25,270 nt of DNA from Desulfobacterales bacterium (GCA_022361535.1 JAKSAU010000483.1:1-25270); one strand, 5' to 3'. Counted from the first letter of the stretch, positions 16,602 to 24,918 are shown. The notes: generated by a model from the letters alone, not told the origin. Translations and numbers: made by a program.

Positions 16602-16630
16602 ATGATATCCACTCATTCGCAGGATATCAT
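16602..16630 (+). promoter_or_regulatory. Inverted repeat at the transcription start of the transglycosylase gene
   Basis: ATGATATCC (16602-16610) and GGATATCAT (16622-16630) are perfect 9-bp arms around an 11-base spacer. They lie immediately after the -10 box and before the CCGGAG ribosome-binding site. This may be a repressor operator or a 5' leader hairpin that stabilises or gates the mRNA. Confidence 0.5.
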
Positions 16631-16660
16631 ATTCGTAGACAAAATCCGGAGACAAACTTA

Positions 16661-17758
16661 ATGAGGCAGTACCTGATCCTGATAAATTTATTGTTTTTGC
16701 TGGTTTTCACCACCGGGCTGCGGGCCGGTGAAACGAATGGCCCTCCCATTGTCAGAACACATATTCCGACACTTGCTGAAGCAATTCGATTTCAAGGTGA
16801 AATAACGCTTTGCGGAGATAAGATTCTATATAACCAGGCAGAGGTTCGTGAACGACTTGAAAAAGAAATGATGCTGTCGGTTTGGAACAGGCCGCAGGTT
16901 TTATTGTGGCTTAAAAGGGCGAACAGGTATTTTCCGCACATTGAAAGGATTTTAAAAGAGGAAGGCCTACCTTCTGATCTTAAATATGTGCCTATCGTGG
17001 AAAGTGCGCTGCGTCCACATAGCCGCTCAGGAAAAGGAGCTGTGGGCTATTGGCAATTCCTTAAAGGTACCGGTAAAAAATATGGATTGCGCATAAACGA
17101 CCGTATAGACGAGCGCAGAAGTTTATTTAAATCCACACGTGCCGCCAGCCTGTATTTGAAAAAACTGAATAAAGAGTTCGGGTCTTTTCTGTTGGCGTTA
17201 GCAGCCTACAATATGGGGGAATTTGGTCTTAACAGGGAGATTGAGGCCCAAGGTACAAGAGACTTTTTTTCACTGTATCTTCCATTGGAAACACAGCGGT
17301 ATGTGTTGAAAATTGTCGCAGCCAAGTTGATTATGACATCACCGGAAAGCTATGGTTTTAATCTTACCCCTGCTGACCTGTATCCCTTGTTTGCCTATTC
17401 TGAAATAAAATTTTCATTGAATAGTGAAATTCCGTTGACCATGATTGCACAGGCTGCGGATATTTCATTTAAAACCCTTAAGGACCACAACCCTGATATC
17501 AGGGGGTACTATCTGGCTAAAGGCAAGAATGTCATCTTGGTACCCAAAGGTAAGGAAAAAGGGTTTAAACCCAAGTTTGAGGCACTTCATAAATCGTGGA
17601 ACGAAAATAATACAATCCGTTTCCATGTGGTAAAGCCCGGAGAAAGCCTGACGGGGATAGCTGCGCAGCATAACATGTCTTTATCAGCTCTACTCAGGCT
17701 TAATAAGTTCTCATATAAAAAGGTGATACACCCGGGAGACAGGCTTTTAGTGCAGTGA
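16661..17758 (+). CDS. MltD-like lytic transglycosylase with LysM domain
   Basis: This is a periplasmic enzyme that cleaves peptidoglycan glycan strands to give 1,6-anhydro ends. A signal peptide spans residues 1-22 (AGL-RAG region). The SLT (GH23) domain covers about 90-230. Its catalytic glutamate is E114 in VPIVESALRPHS, followed by GAVGYWQFLKGTGKKYGL and ALAAYNMGE. A single LysM occupies about residues 321-365 (HVVKPGESLTGIA to HPGDRLLVQ) and should bind glycan. At 365 residues it is shorter than E. coli MltD (about 450, two LysM), and it lacks a lipobox cysteine. A good promoter and CCGGAG support the start. It stops three bases from a convergent small gene. Confidence 0.92.
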   Translation: MRQYLILINLLFLLVFTTGLRAGETNGPPIVRTHIPTLAEAIRFQGEITLCGDKILYNQAEVRERLEKEMMLSVWNRPQVLLWLKRANRYFPHIERILKEEGLPSDLKYVPIVESALRPHSRSGKGAVGYWQFLKGTGKKYGLRINDRIDERRSLFKSTRAASLYLKKLNKEFGSFLLALAAYNMGEFGLNREIEAQGTRDFFSLYLPLETQRYVLKIVAAKLIMTSPESYGFNLTPADLYPLFAYSEIKFSLNSEIPLTMIAQAADISFKTLKDHNPDIRGYYLAKGKNVILVPKGKEKGFKPKFEALHKSWNENNTIRFHVVKPGESLTGIAAQHNMSLSALLRLNKFSYKKVIHPGDRLLVQ

Positions 17759-17761
17759 TCC

Positions 17762-17908
17762 TCAGGATTTGGTACACAGTTTTTTTGATTTTTGCTGTTT
17801 TTTTAAACAGATTTTATCATCACGTATGATTGCACAAAGTTTTGGGTTGTGTAACTCTTTGCAAGTTGTGTGATTGTATAACGGGCATTCAGGATATTGT
17901 TTGGACAT
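17762..17908 (-). CDS. Five-cysteine microprotein of 48 residues
   Basis: The gene starts at ATG 17908, preceded six bases upstream by AAAGGA, and ends in TGA at 17764-17762. It has five cysteines at positions 8, 16, 25, 34 and 45, spaced CX7CX8CX8CX10C. Residues CPLYNHTTC and NPKLCAIIRDDKIC stand out, with a lysine-rich tail. It lacks a signal peptide and membrane segment, so it is probably cytoplasmic. The regular cysteine spacing suggests a metal- or cluster-binding fold or a redox-sensitive protein, but I assign no function. It follows the SidJ-related gene by 51 bases on the same strand, so the two may be co-transcribed. The motif-rich sequence and good ribosome-binding site argue against a chance frame. 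I recall similar short proteins in sulfate reducers but cannot verify it. Confidence 0.65.
   Translation of the reverse strand: MSKQYPECPLYNHTTCKELHNPKLCAIIRDDKICLKKQQKSKKLCTKS
17795..17818 (+). terminator. Weak hairpin plus T-tract after the transglycosylase gene
   Basis: CTGTTT-TTTT-AAACAG (17795-17810) is followed by ATTTTATC. This could end the transglycosylase transcript, although the stem is only six A/T-rich pairs and it lies inside the microprotein gene on the other strand. Confidence 0.3.
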
Positions 17909-17959
17909 GTCGATTCCTTTGGTTTGTATACCCACATGATTGAATATACTCCAATTTAA

Positions 17960-19528
17960 TCAGTGCTTCAACTCATTTTCCTTTAAAAAACAATAAGAAA
18001 CACAAAGTCCGGAATATTTGAACAAAAAATCTATAAGCGCCGGGACCGAAATGGACTGGTTAAATCCGCCAAGATGAGGGCCGGTTTCAAGTACGATATC
18101 GTTTTTACCTTTAACAGGAATTTGGGTTATACCCCGTTCAGTCAGGAAATGTTTGAACTGGTTATCATCCATATCCTCCTGGTCCCTTACCCTTAAAGTT
18201 TCTTCCATATGTTCATCTTTGCCCATGACATTGATAAGCGCATTGACAAGGTGTGAAACCGCCAAGTCCGGAGGGGCAGATGATGTATGGCCGACCAATC
18301 CGTGGAAAAAAGTGCGGCATACCCCGGTAAGCAGTTCACAAAAAAGGTCAGGGCAAAACAGATCCCGGGTATCGCAAGGTTCTAATTGATTATTCCACCC
18401 GCGGCGGTGTGGGGCTTTGTTTCTAAAATAACTGCCCATAACCAGGATGAAACTAAGAAGGTATTCTCCAATATAATGTCTTAATTCTTTGGTGGTTTCT
18501 GTGGTGACCAGGTGTTCAAAATCCCTAAGGCCTGAAGCGGAAAAATTCGGATAGCGGCAGGAATTCAACCACTGGTCCAGCCGTCCCCCATGTTCCCATA
18601 AATAGGCGCCATTATCGTTTCTGCGACCCTGTTGGACCCTATTATGAAATAGCGGAATCAAAGCCGTATGGAAAATTCCTTTCCTGGATAAGTCTCCTAA
18701 TAGATGTGCAGTTTTGAAAAACATCTTCTTGACTTGTTCCTGGTCGGATGTGGCTTGGTTGGGGTAATGATAATACCCTGAACAAGGTATAAATGCCACA
18801 CAAATGCCTTGATAGATATTGTCTGGTTTGCCAGGAGGCAATACACATGAGAGTTTAAACAAAGAGCGGTCTGATATGTAAATTGGAATAGGGACTTGAT
18901 ATGCCCAATCAGTGGAAGAATTCGTTTTCTGGAGCCATTCCATCCATTGAATTTCTTTTACAAGATCAAGTGTATTGGATTTGGAGGTGGCAAACTTTAT
19001 TACCCCAAGGATTTGATTATTTTTTTGCAGCAGCAGGCTACGCCCTTTCCACGTATAGCTTATTTCTGGTGGGGCGTTAAAACAGGCGTTTAAACTATCC
19101 AAATTAGTTTCAACAGGCGTTTGATGAGACAAAGGCAAATTGTCGGTAGGTTGCAGTTTCAAAGGAAGTTTACCTAAAGACTGTCCAATCGCCCTAAGCA
19201 TTTTTCCGGAAGATTTGACAAGTAAGCCCTGAAGTCTGGGAATAATGGAACCGGAAACTGACAAATCGCGGTGTTCAGCAGCCTGTACTATAGTATCAGC
19301 CACTTCACTGTATAAAAAAAAGACCTGTTTCTGATTGTTGAACTTTTGAAATTCCAAAATCAGAAACAAAACATCAATAGTACGGTCAGTAATGGTTAAA
19401 GGGTGGTTTTGTACGTGGTAGGCTAAGTATTTTACGCCCATGTAAGCCGCTGAGAAATCGCGGCAATCTTTCTCAAGCCTGTTTTCAGCTTGAATGCGCC
19501 CGGCTTCGTTAGGCCCTGACCCCTGCAT
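17960..19528 (-). CDS. SidJ-related kinase-fold protein (putative pseudokinase/polyglutamylase)
   Basis: The 522-residue soluble protein has an N-terminal helical part (1-150) and a kinase-like region. ILGVIKFATS offers a beta-3 lysine (K178), with a glutamate-bearing helix after it (KEIQWMEWLQK). The catalytic-loop position reads GIFHTALIPLFHN (about 284-296), with the expected aspartate missing. GGRLDQWL and GLRDFEHL follow, the latter recalling a DFG motif (D336). This degenerate pattern resembles proteins annotated as SidJ-related pseudokinases. Legionella SidJ uses a kinase fold to attach glutamate to proteins. The assignment rests on my recognition of the pattern, not a search. The gene lies 6 bases after the coiled-coil gene, with AAAGGG before ATG, so co-transcription is likely. 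Activity and substrate are unknown; a plain pseudokinase scaffold is the alternative. Confidence 0.55.
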   Translation of the reverse strand: MQGSGPNEAGRIQAENRLEKDCRDFSAAYMGVKYLAYHVQNHPLTITDRTIDVLFLILEFQKFNNQKQVFFLYSEVADTIVQAAEHRDLSVSGSIIPRLQGLLVKSSGKMLRAIGQSLGKLPLKLQPTDNLPLSHQTPVETNLDSLNACFNAPPEISYTWKGRSLLLQKNNQILGVIKFATSKSNTLDLVKEIQWMEWLQKTNSSTDWAYQVPIPIYISDRSLFKLSCVLPPGKPDNIYQGICVAFIPCSGYYHYPNQATSDQEQVKKMFFKTAHLLGDLSRKGIFHTALIPLFHNRVQQGRRNDNGAYLWEHGGRLDQWLNSCRYPNFSASGLRDFEHLVTTETTKELRHYIGEYLLSFILVMGSYFRNKAPHRRGWNNQLEPCDTRDLFCPDLFCELLTGVCRTFFHGLVGHTSSAPPDLAVSHLVNALINVMGKDEHMEETLRVRDQEDMDDNQFKHFLTERGITQIPVKGKNDIVLETGPHLGGFNQSISVPALIDFLFKYSGLCVSYCFLKENELKH

Positions 19529-19534
19529 CGCCCT

Positions 19535-20512
19535 TTATTGTGTAAGGGTCTGCTCGGAGATACCCTCTGAGTCAGTTGTCGGTGGTGTCTGTGGTGAAGG
19601 TGACGCTGCAGCAGGCTTCGGGGGTACTATCTTCGGTGCGGGGGCTGCGGTCGCTGCTGCAGGTGGTTTCGGTTCAGCAGCTTTAGGTGTTGCTGCTTTC
19701 TTTGAAGACTGAGAGGCCGAAGTTGGTTTGGCTTTGGATTCGATAATCTTTTTTTCCAAAGAAAGCCTTAGTTGATCAAGTTTTTTATCAAAAGATAACT
19801 GTGTATCCTGCTTCAGGGTTTTAAGCTGTTTGTCAAGAAGACTCATTTCTTTTGAAAGCCTGGCAATTTGTTGTTCATAGGCAGATAGTTCAAGAAGCCG
19901 GGCGTCAAATTCCTCTTTGAAAAGTTGGATTTCAGCTTTTATTTTATCAGCATTTGATTTGAATCCTGTATTGTTCTCTTTGATTGCTGCAAGAAGCTGG
20001 GTGTTAATTCGTTCCATTGCTGCAAGCGTAGATTTGTCTTGGGCTGCATTGGTCTTGATTCGTTTATCAAGCTTTGCCAGGGCTTTCTCCATAGCTTTGA
20101 GATCCACTTTTGACGAGGACATCTTAGCTGCCTGGTTTTCGAGCGCCTGACTCTTTTGTTCGACCTGGACGAGTTTCTCATCCAGGTCAAAAGTGGCCTT
20201 TGCAATGCGGACATCCAAAGCATTGAGTTTTTCTTCCAATGCCTTTTCAATTTTTGCAACCTGACTGCCCTGGGTCTGGTCGACGTCCACGACCCGTTCT
20301 TTCATATCAATATAGGCGAACGCCAGGACAGCAATGATAATACAGGGGATGATCACTGAAATGATGGTAACCCGTTGAGAAAGCTTTTCAATTTTCAGGG
20401 TATTGACTTCCTGGTGGTACATGGTCGCCTGAATATCAGCACTGCTTTCCTGATCTTCGTCTTCAAGCTGAGATACGTCGCTGCGGTAGTCGCTAAGGCT
20501 GTTGTCATCCAT
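19535..20512 (-). CDS. Membrane-anchored coiled-coil protein with Pro/Ala-rich tail
   Basis: From the ATG at 20512 the protein has 325 residues. An acidic N-terminus rich in Glu/Asp (QLEDEDQESS region) precedes one transmembrane helix (about residues 49-69, VTIISVIIPCIIIAVLAF). A long coiled coil of Lys/Glu/Leu heptads runs to about residue 265, and an Ala/Pro/Lys-rich tail ends it. Positive residues before the helix suggest a cytoplasmic N-terminus and a periplasmic coiled coil that could span toward peptidoglycan. A GTG at 20542, overlapping the guaA stop, would add ten residues, but the ATG with AGGA upstream is preferred. No enzymatic motif is seen. It sits between guaA and the SidJ-related gene with tight spacing. 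The function is unknown; a scaffold or substrate for its neighbour is a guess. Confidence 0.78.
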   Translation of the reverse strand: MDDNSLSDYRSDVSQLEDEDQESSADIQATMYHQEVNTLKIEKLSQRVTIISVIIPCIIIAVLAFAYIDMKERVVDVDQTQGSQVAKIEKALEEKLNALDVRIAKATFDLDEKLVQVEQKSQALENQAAKMSSSKVDLKAMEKALAKLDKRIKTNAAQDKSTLAAMERINTQLLAAIKENNTGFKSNADKIKAEIQLFKEEFDARLLELSAYEQQIARLSKEMSLLDKQLKTLKQDTQLSFDKKLDQLRLSLEKKIIESKAKPTSASQSSKKAATPKAAEPKPPAAATAAPAPKIVPPKPAAASPSPQTPPTTDSEGISEQTLTQ

Positions 20513-20532
20513 ATGAACGTGTGTTCCTGTTT

Positions 20533-22062
20533 TTATTCCCACTCAATGGTGCCGGGCGGTTTGGAAGTAATGTCGTAAACAACCCTGTTTATTTTATCCA
20601 CTTCATTAATGATCCGGTTTGATATTTTGCCAAGAAGGTCATGGGGAAGTTTAGCCCAGTCTGCTGTCATGGCATCGTTTGAGGTTACCGCGCGGATAGC
20701 CACGCAGTTTGCAAAGGTTCTCTTATCCCCCATCACACCAACACTTTTTACCGGCAACAGTACGGCAAAAGACTGCCATAGTTTACGGTAAAGGCCTGCA
20801 GCCCTGATTTCTTCCAATAAAATTGTGTCGGCCTTTCGAAGGATGTTAAGGCGTTCCTCGGTAATATCTCCCATGATACGAATGGCAAGACCAGGTCCCG
20901 GAAAAGGCTGACGCCAGATTAAGTCTTCATTAATGCCCAATTCAAGCCCGAGTTTTCTTACCTCATCCTTGAACAGCAATTGCAAAGGTTCAATGAGCTT
21001 AAGGTTCATTTCTTCGGGTAAACCGCCGACGTTATGGTGGGATTTAATAATCGAGGTCGGACCGCCAAATGCGGACTTGGATTCAATGATATCCGGGTAC
21101 AGTGTGCCTTGTCCCAAAAACTCAGCGCCTTCAACTTTTTTGGCCTCAGCATCAAACACATCGATGAATATTTTACCAATGATTTTGCGCTTTTTCTCTG
21201 GGTCAGTGACCCCTGCAAGGGCAGTTAGAAACTTTTGTCTGGCGTCAACAAACTTGATATTCATATCCAGGTTATTGGTCAAACTGATTTCAAGCTGTTC
21301 TTTTTCATTCTGGCGCAACAACCCGTTATCGACAAAGATACAGTGAAGGTTCTTACCGACAGCCTTGTGAATCAAAGTGGCTGCTACGGATGAATCAACT
21401 CCGCCGGACAGGCCCATAATAACTTTTTTGTCCCCAACAGCTTCCTTGATCTGGGCAATGGCACCGTCGGAAAAAGATTTCATTGTCCAGTTGGTGTCAC
21501 AATTGCAAATTTCAAACAAAAAATGTCGGATCATAAGGGACCCGTTAATGGAGTGTTCTACCTCCGGGTGAAGCTGAAGCCCGTAAAAGTTGCGTTTATG
21601 GTCTGCAATGGCTGCTATTTCTGTATTATCGGTCGATGCCGTAATTTCAAACCCTTCGGGTAAGGTTTTGGCCGAGTCACCGTGGCTCATCCAGCACTGA
21701 AACTGGTCATCCATATCTTTGAACAGGGCATCTTGAGTCCTGATTTTAAGCTGGGCAAATCCATATTCCCTTTTTTCAGCCCGTTTGATTGTACCGCCGA
21801 GGGTATGGACCATATAGTGCATACCATAGCAAATTCCAAGCACAGGAATACCGAGATCGAAAATACCGGCATCAATGGTGGGGCTGTTTTCTTCATAAAT
21901 GGATGAGGGGCCGCCGGACAGGATTATTCCTATCGGCTTCAACTCTTTTATTTTATCAAGGGATATGTCAGCCGGTTCCACCTGGCAATATACATTATTC
22001 TCTCTGACACGCCTGGCAATAAGCTGATTGAACTGCGAGCCGAAATCGATAACTATGATCAT
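20533..22062 (-). CDS. guaA: GMP synthase (glutamine-hydrolysing)
   Basis: The enzyme converts XMP to GMP using ATP and ammonia from glutamine, the last step of de novo guanine nucleotide synthesis. The class I amidotransferase domain is at 1-190, with nucleophile C78 in GICYGMH and the H165/E167 pair in LHPEVEHS. The ATP-pyrophosphatase P-loop SGGVDSS is at 219-225. The dimerisation domain closes with the canonical PPGTIEWE end. The 509-residue length is standard. AGGA lies eight bases before the ATG at 22062. It is divergent from efp across 167 bases. It heads an unusual group, since guaB is absent and the coiled-coil and SidJ-related genes follow. Confidence 0.97.
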   Translation of the reverse strand: MIIVIDFGSQFNQLIARRVRENNVYCQVEPADISLDKIKELKPIGIILSGGPSSIYEENSPTIDAGIFDLGIPVLGICYGMHYMVHTLGGTIKRAEKREYGFAQLKIRTQDALFKDMDDQFQCWMSHGDSAKTLPEGFEITASTDNTEIAAIADHKRNFYGLQLHPEVEHSINGSLMIRHFLFEICNCDTNWTMKSFSDGAIAQIKEAVGDKKVIMGLSGGVDSSVAATLIHKAVGKNLHCIFVDNGLLRQNEKEQLEISLTNNLDMNIKFVDARQKFLTALAGVTDPEKKRKIIGKIFIDVFDAEAKKVEGAEFLGQGTLYPDIIESKSAFGGPTSIIKSHHNVGGLPEEMNLKLIEPLQLLFKDEVRKLGLELGINEDLIWRQPFPGPGLAIRIMGDITEERLNILRKADTILLEEIRAAGLYRKLWQSFAVLLPVKSVGVMGDKRTFANCVAIRAVTSNDAMTADWAKLPHDLLGKISNRIINEVDKINRVVYDITSKPPGTIEWE

Positions 22063-22175
22063 GATTTATTTCCTAAATAGGTTTAATTCTAAATCGGCAA
22101 ATTTTCCTACAAACCCGCTAAAAAAGCAAGTTGTTTTTAAGTGGATCTTGCCAATATCCGTGGATTATGCTTTAC

Positions 22176-22202
22176 TTGACGAACTTTATTACTCTTTAAA
22201 TT
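22176..22202 (+). promoter_or_regulatory. Possible promoter of efp
   Basis: TTGACG (22176-22181) is close to the -35 consensus. The best -10 is TAAATT (22197-22202), at a short 15-base spacing. AAGGAG (22219-22224) precedes the efp ATG. The remaining guaA/efp spacer holds no other clear signal, and I see no purine riboswitch fold. Confidence 0.35.
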
Positions 22203-22229
22203 TCATTATGTTAACGATAAGGAGATTGG

Positions 22230-22793
22230 ATGTATCTAGCCAGTGATTTAAGGAAAGGCCTGAAGTTGGAAATCGATGGTGACCCCCATGTAATTGTAGG
22301 GTTTGAATTTAAAAAACCCGGAAAAGGTCAGGCTTTATATAAATGCAAACTCAAGAATATGATATCAGGTGCCCAGTTTGAGCGTACCTACCGGTCTGGC
22401 GACAAGTTTGAAAAAGCCGACCTGGAAGAGGTCGACATGGAATATCTGTACGCAGATAAAGACACCTGGTGTTTCATGAATTCCACCAATTATGAGCAGA
22501 TTTTCCTGACACGGGATCAGATAGGTGACGGGGTTGACCTGCTCAAAGAAAACACCGTTTGTACGGTATTGCTCCATAACGGCAATCCCATCGGCGTCAC
22601 CTTGCCTAATTTCGTAGTCCTTAGGGTAACTGAATCCGAACCCTGGGCAAAAGGAGATACGGCAACCGGCGACACAAAGCCTGCCACCCTTGAGACCGGT
22701 TTTGAGATCCAGGTCCCGCCTTTTGTCAATGAAGGCCAGTTGGTCAAAATTGATACCCGTTCACGTGAATACGTTGAAAGAGTGAATGAATAA
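22230..22793 (+). CDS. efp: Elongation factor P
   Basis: EF-P relieves ribosomes stalled at polyproline stretches by entering the E site. The three beta-barrel domains are complete: the KOW-like domain to about residue 65, the OB domain with NSTNYEQIFL, and the C-terminal domain ending TGFEIQVPPFVNEGQLVKIDT. The tip loop reads KPGKGQ, with the lysine at residue 32 corresponding to the site modified in many bacteria (K34 in E. coli). No lysine-modifying enzyme (EpmA/EpmB type) is in the window, so the modification state is unknown. The 187-residue length is normal. AAGGAG gives a strong start. Its end overlaps the histidine kinase start by eight bases. Confidence 0.96.
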   Translation: MYLASDLRKGLKLEIDGDPHVIVGFEFKKPGKGQALYKCKLKNMISGAQFERTYRSGDKFEKADLEEVDMEYLYADKDTWCFMNSTNYEQIFLTRDQIGDGVDLLKENTVCTVLLHNGNPIGVTLPNFVVLRVTESEPWAKGDTATGDTKPATLETGFEIQVPPFVNEGQLVKIDTRSREYVERVNE

Positions 22794-24918
22794 AAAAGCT
22801 GACATGGGCCCGGGATCCATATCGACATCCGGGCCTGTTGAAGATAAAGACGGGTTCAGTCCGATCCATCGAATCCTGGTTGTAGATGATGAGCTTAGCC
22901 TCAGGGCGTTGTTGAGCAAAGCTCTGGCGCGGGCAGGGTTTGTCTGTGAAGAAGCGGCTGACGCCGAAAGTGCATTGGAGATGATCATCTCCGATCAAAT
23001 AGAGGATTTTCACCTTGTTATTTCAGATATCTCCATGCCTGGTATGGACGGTATCGATTTACTCAAAAAGGTTAAGACACACAGCCCGGATCTTGATTTT
23101 ATTATCATGACCGGGTTTGCCGCCCAGTATTCCTATGTGGAAATAATGGACGCCGGGGCGTCTGATTATATGACAAAGCCCTTTAACATCAACTCGACTC
23201 TGGCCAGAATCAAACGCATCGCAAGGGAAAAACGCCATCTCATTGACCTTAACCGGACAAATGCCAAACTGCGCAGGGCAATGGAACGGGCAGAACGCTT
23301 AGCCGAAGAAGCTAGTGAGGCTTCCAGAGCAAAGACCTTTTTTCTGGCTGCCATGAGCCATGAAATACGAACCCCGTTGAACGGAATTGTCGGATATACG
23401 GACATGCTCATGGATACCCGGCTGGACGACGAGCAAAAATCATTTTTGGAGAGCGCAAAGTTCTCTTGTGACACACTTTTGTCGGTGGTCAATGATATTC
23501 TGGATTTTTCAAAAGTTGAATCCGGGAAAATGAACCTTGAACAGATGGCTTTTGATCCTGAAGTCCTTTGCTTTGACACCATTGATGTGGTCAGAACCCA
23601 GGTGAATGAATCAAAGGTAGAACTGCTTTGCCAGATTTCTGATGACGTGCCTGCTGCTGTTAAAGGAGACCCCCATCGATTCCGTCAAGTGCTGTTGAAC
23701 CTGCTTGGAAATGCCGTTAAATTTACCCCTTCAGGCAGTATTTCCTTGGGATTGGATGCCAAAAGCGTTGAAAACAACCACACGCTTATTACCGTTCGTG
23801 TCGCTGACACAGGGATCGGGATTGCACCTGAAAAGCAAGATTTGATTTTTGAGCCGTTTATTCAGTCTGAGGAAGATGTGACAAGCCGATATGGAGGTAC
23901 GGGGCTGGGGCTTGCCATCAGCCGTGATATTGCCAGGATGATGGGTGGAGACCTGTGGGTAGAATCTGATAAAGGTAAAGGGGCGACATTTTATTTCAAT
24001 GCGCTGCTCAAAACAGGTCAAAAAGTTCATGAAACTCATATCAGGCCAGCCGGACTTGAAGGCAAACATGTCATGATTGTTTCTGCGGGAACTGATGCGT
24101 CCCATATACTGGGCTTGCTGTTGGAATCGGCAGGGGCCCGGCCTGATATTCAAACGGTAAATGAGCTATCAGGTTTTACCCGCGAAACATCGAGCAGTGG
24201 CACTATAAAATATGACTTGGGTATTATAGATTTTGGAAAATCCGTAAAGCCTGGTGCCGACGATATTTCTTCATTGATGAGTGGCACTGTTCCATTGGAT
24301 TTTAACTTTCCGTGGATAGCCTGTGCCGTTCCTTTTCCCGGAATTGCCAGGATTTTTGACCAGAGTGGTTTTAAAGGGTTTATTCCAAAACCTGCCCGAA
24401 AAAGCCTCTTGCTTGATATGGCTGCTGCAGTGATGGGTGAATCTGTTCAAAAGGACGGCATACTGGATCAAGGGGCCATGCTCACCAGCCATTCTCTGTC
24501 AGAAAATACAAAACGCGGAGCTGTGATCCTTCTGGTTGAAGACAATCCCGTAAATCAGAAAATGACAATGCTGATGATGAGTCGGGCCGGCTATACCGTA
24601 GACATTGCCGGAAACGGTCAAGAAGCCGTTAGTGTATATGAGGAAGATCCTTTCAGATACGATCTGGTGCTCATGGATATAAATATGCCGGTTATGGACG
24701 GGTTTGAGGCCACAGAAATTATTCGAGAATTGGAAAAAAATAACGGGTATGACCCGGTTCCCATCCTGGCGCTTACGGCCAATGTCCTGGATGATTTCAA
24801 AAAGCGGTGCAACCAAGTTGGTATGAATGATTTTTTAACCAAACCGATAAAACGCGAAGTCGTGTTTGCTGCCATCCGAAACTGGGTCAGCAGGTCTACC
24901 CGGCGAAAAAGTACCTGA
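22786..24918 (+). CDS. Soluble hybrid histidine kinase: REC-HisKA-HATPase-degenerate REC-REC
   Basis: This is a cytoplasmic hybrid sensor kinase with no transmembrane segment. Domains in order: receiver 1 (about 27-145; acidic pair D34/D35, phospho-acceptor D81, K131); a coiled helix; HisKA (about 182-250, H192 in SHEIRTPLNGI); HATPase_c (about 292-410; N309, DTGIGI, GGTGLGL); a degenerate receiver-like domain (about 426-548) that keeps D482 but lacks the acidic pair; and receiver 2 (about 579-703; E585/D586, D631, KPI). An input receiver rather than a sensor domain means it is driven by another kinase. The ATG at 22786 overlaps efp; a second ATG at 22804 is possible. No cognate partner is adjacent. 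Confidence 0.92.
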   Translation: MNKKADMGPGSISTSGPVEDKDGFSPIHRILVVDDELSLRALLSKALARAGFVCEEAADAESALEMIISDQIEDFHLVISDISMPGMDGIDLLKKVKTHSPDLDFIIMTGFAAQYSYVEIMDAGASDYMTKPFNINSTLARIKRIAREKRHLIDLNRTNAKLRRAMERAERLAEEASEASRAKTFFLAAMSHEIRTPLNGIVGYTDMLMDTRLDDEQKSFLESAKFSCDTLLSVVNDILDFSKVESGKMNLEQMAFDPEVLCFDTIDVVRTQVNESKVELLCQISDDVPAAVKGDPHRFRQVLLNLLGNAVKFTPSGSISLGLDAKSVENNHTLITVRVADTGIGIAPEKQDLIFEPFIQSEEDVTSRYGGTGLGLAISRDIARMMGGDLWVESDKGKGATFYFNALLKTGQKVHETHIRPAGLEGKHVMIVSAGTDASHILGLLLESAGARPDIQTVNELSGFTRETSSSGTIKYDLGIIDFGKSVKPGADDISSLMSGTVPLDFNFPWIACAVPFPGIARIFDQSGFKGFIPKPARKSLLLDMAAAVMGESVQKDGILDQGAMLTSHSLSENTKRGAVILLVEDNPVNQKMTMLMMSRAGYTVDIAGNGQEAVSVYEEDPFRYDLVLMDINMPVMDGFEATEIIRELEKNNGYDPVPILALTANVLDDFKKRCNQVGMNDFLTKPIKREVVFAAIRNWVSRSTRRKST

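Noticed and set aside
22063..22229. Purine riboswitch or other RNA control element before guaA
   Set aside because: I could not find the paired P1-P3 pattern or conserved junction bases; only ordinary AT-rich spacer is visible.
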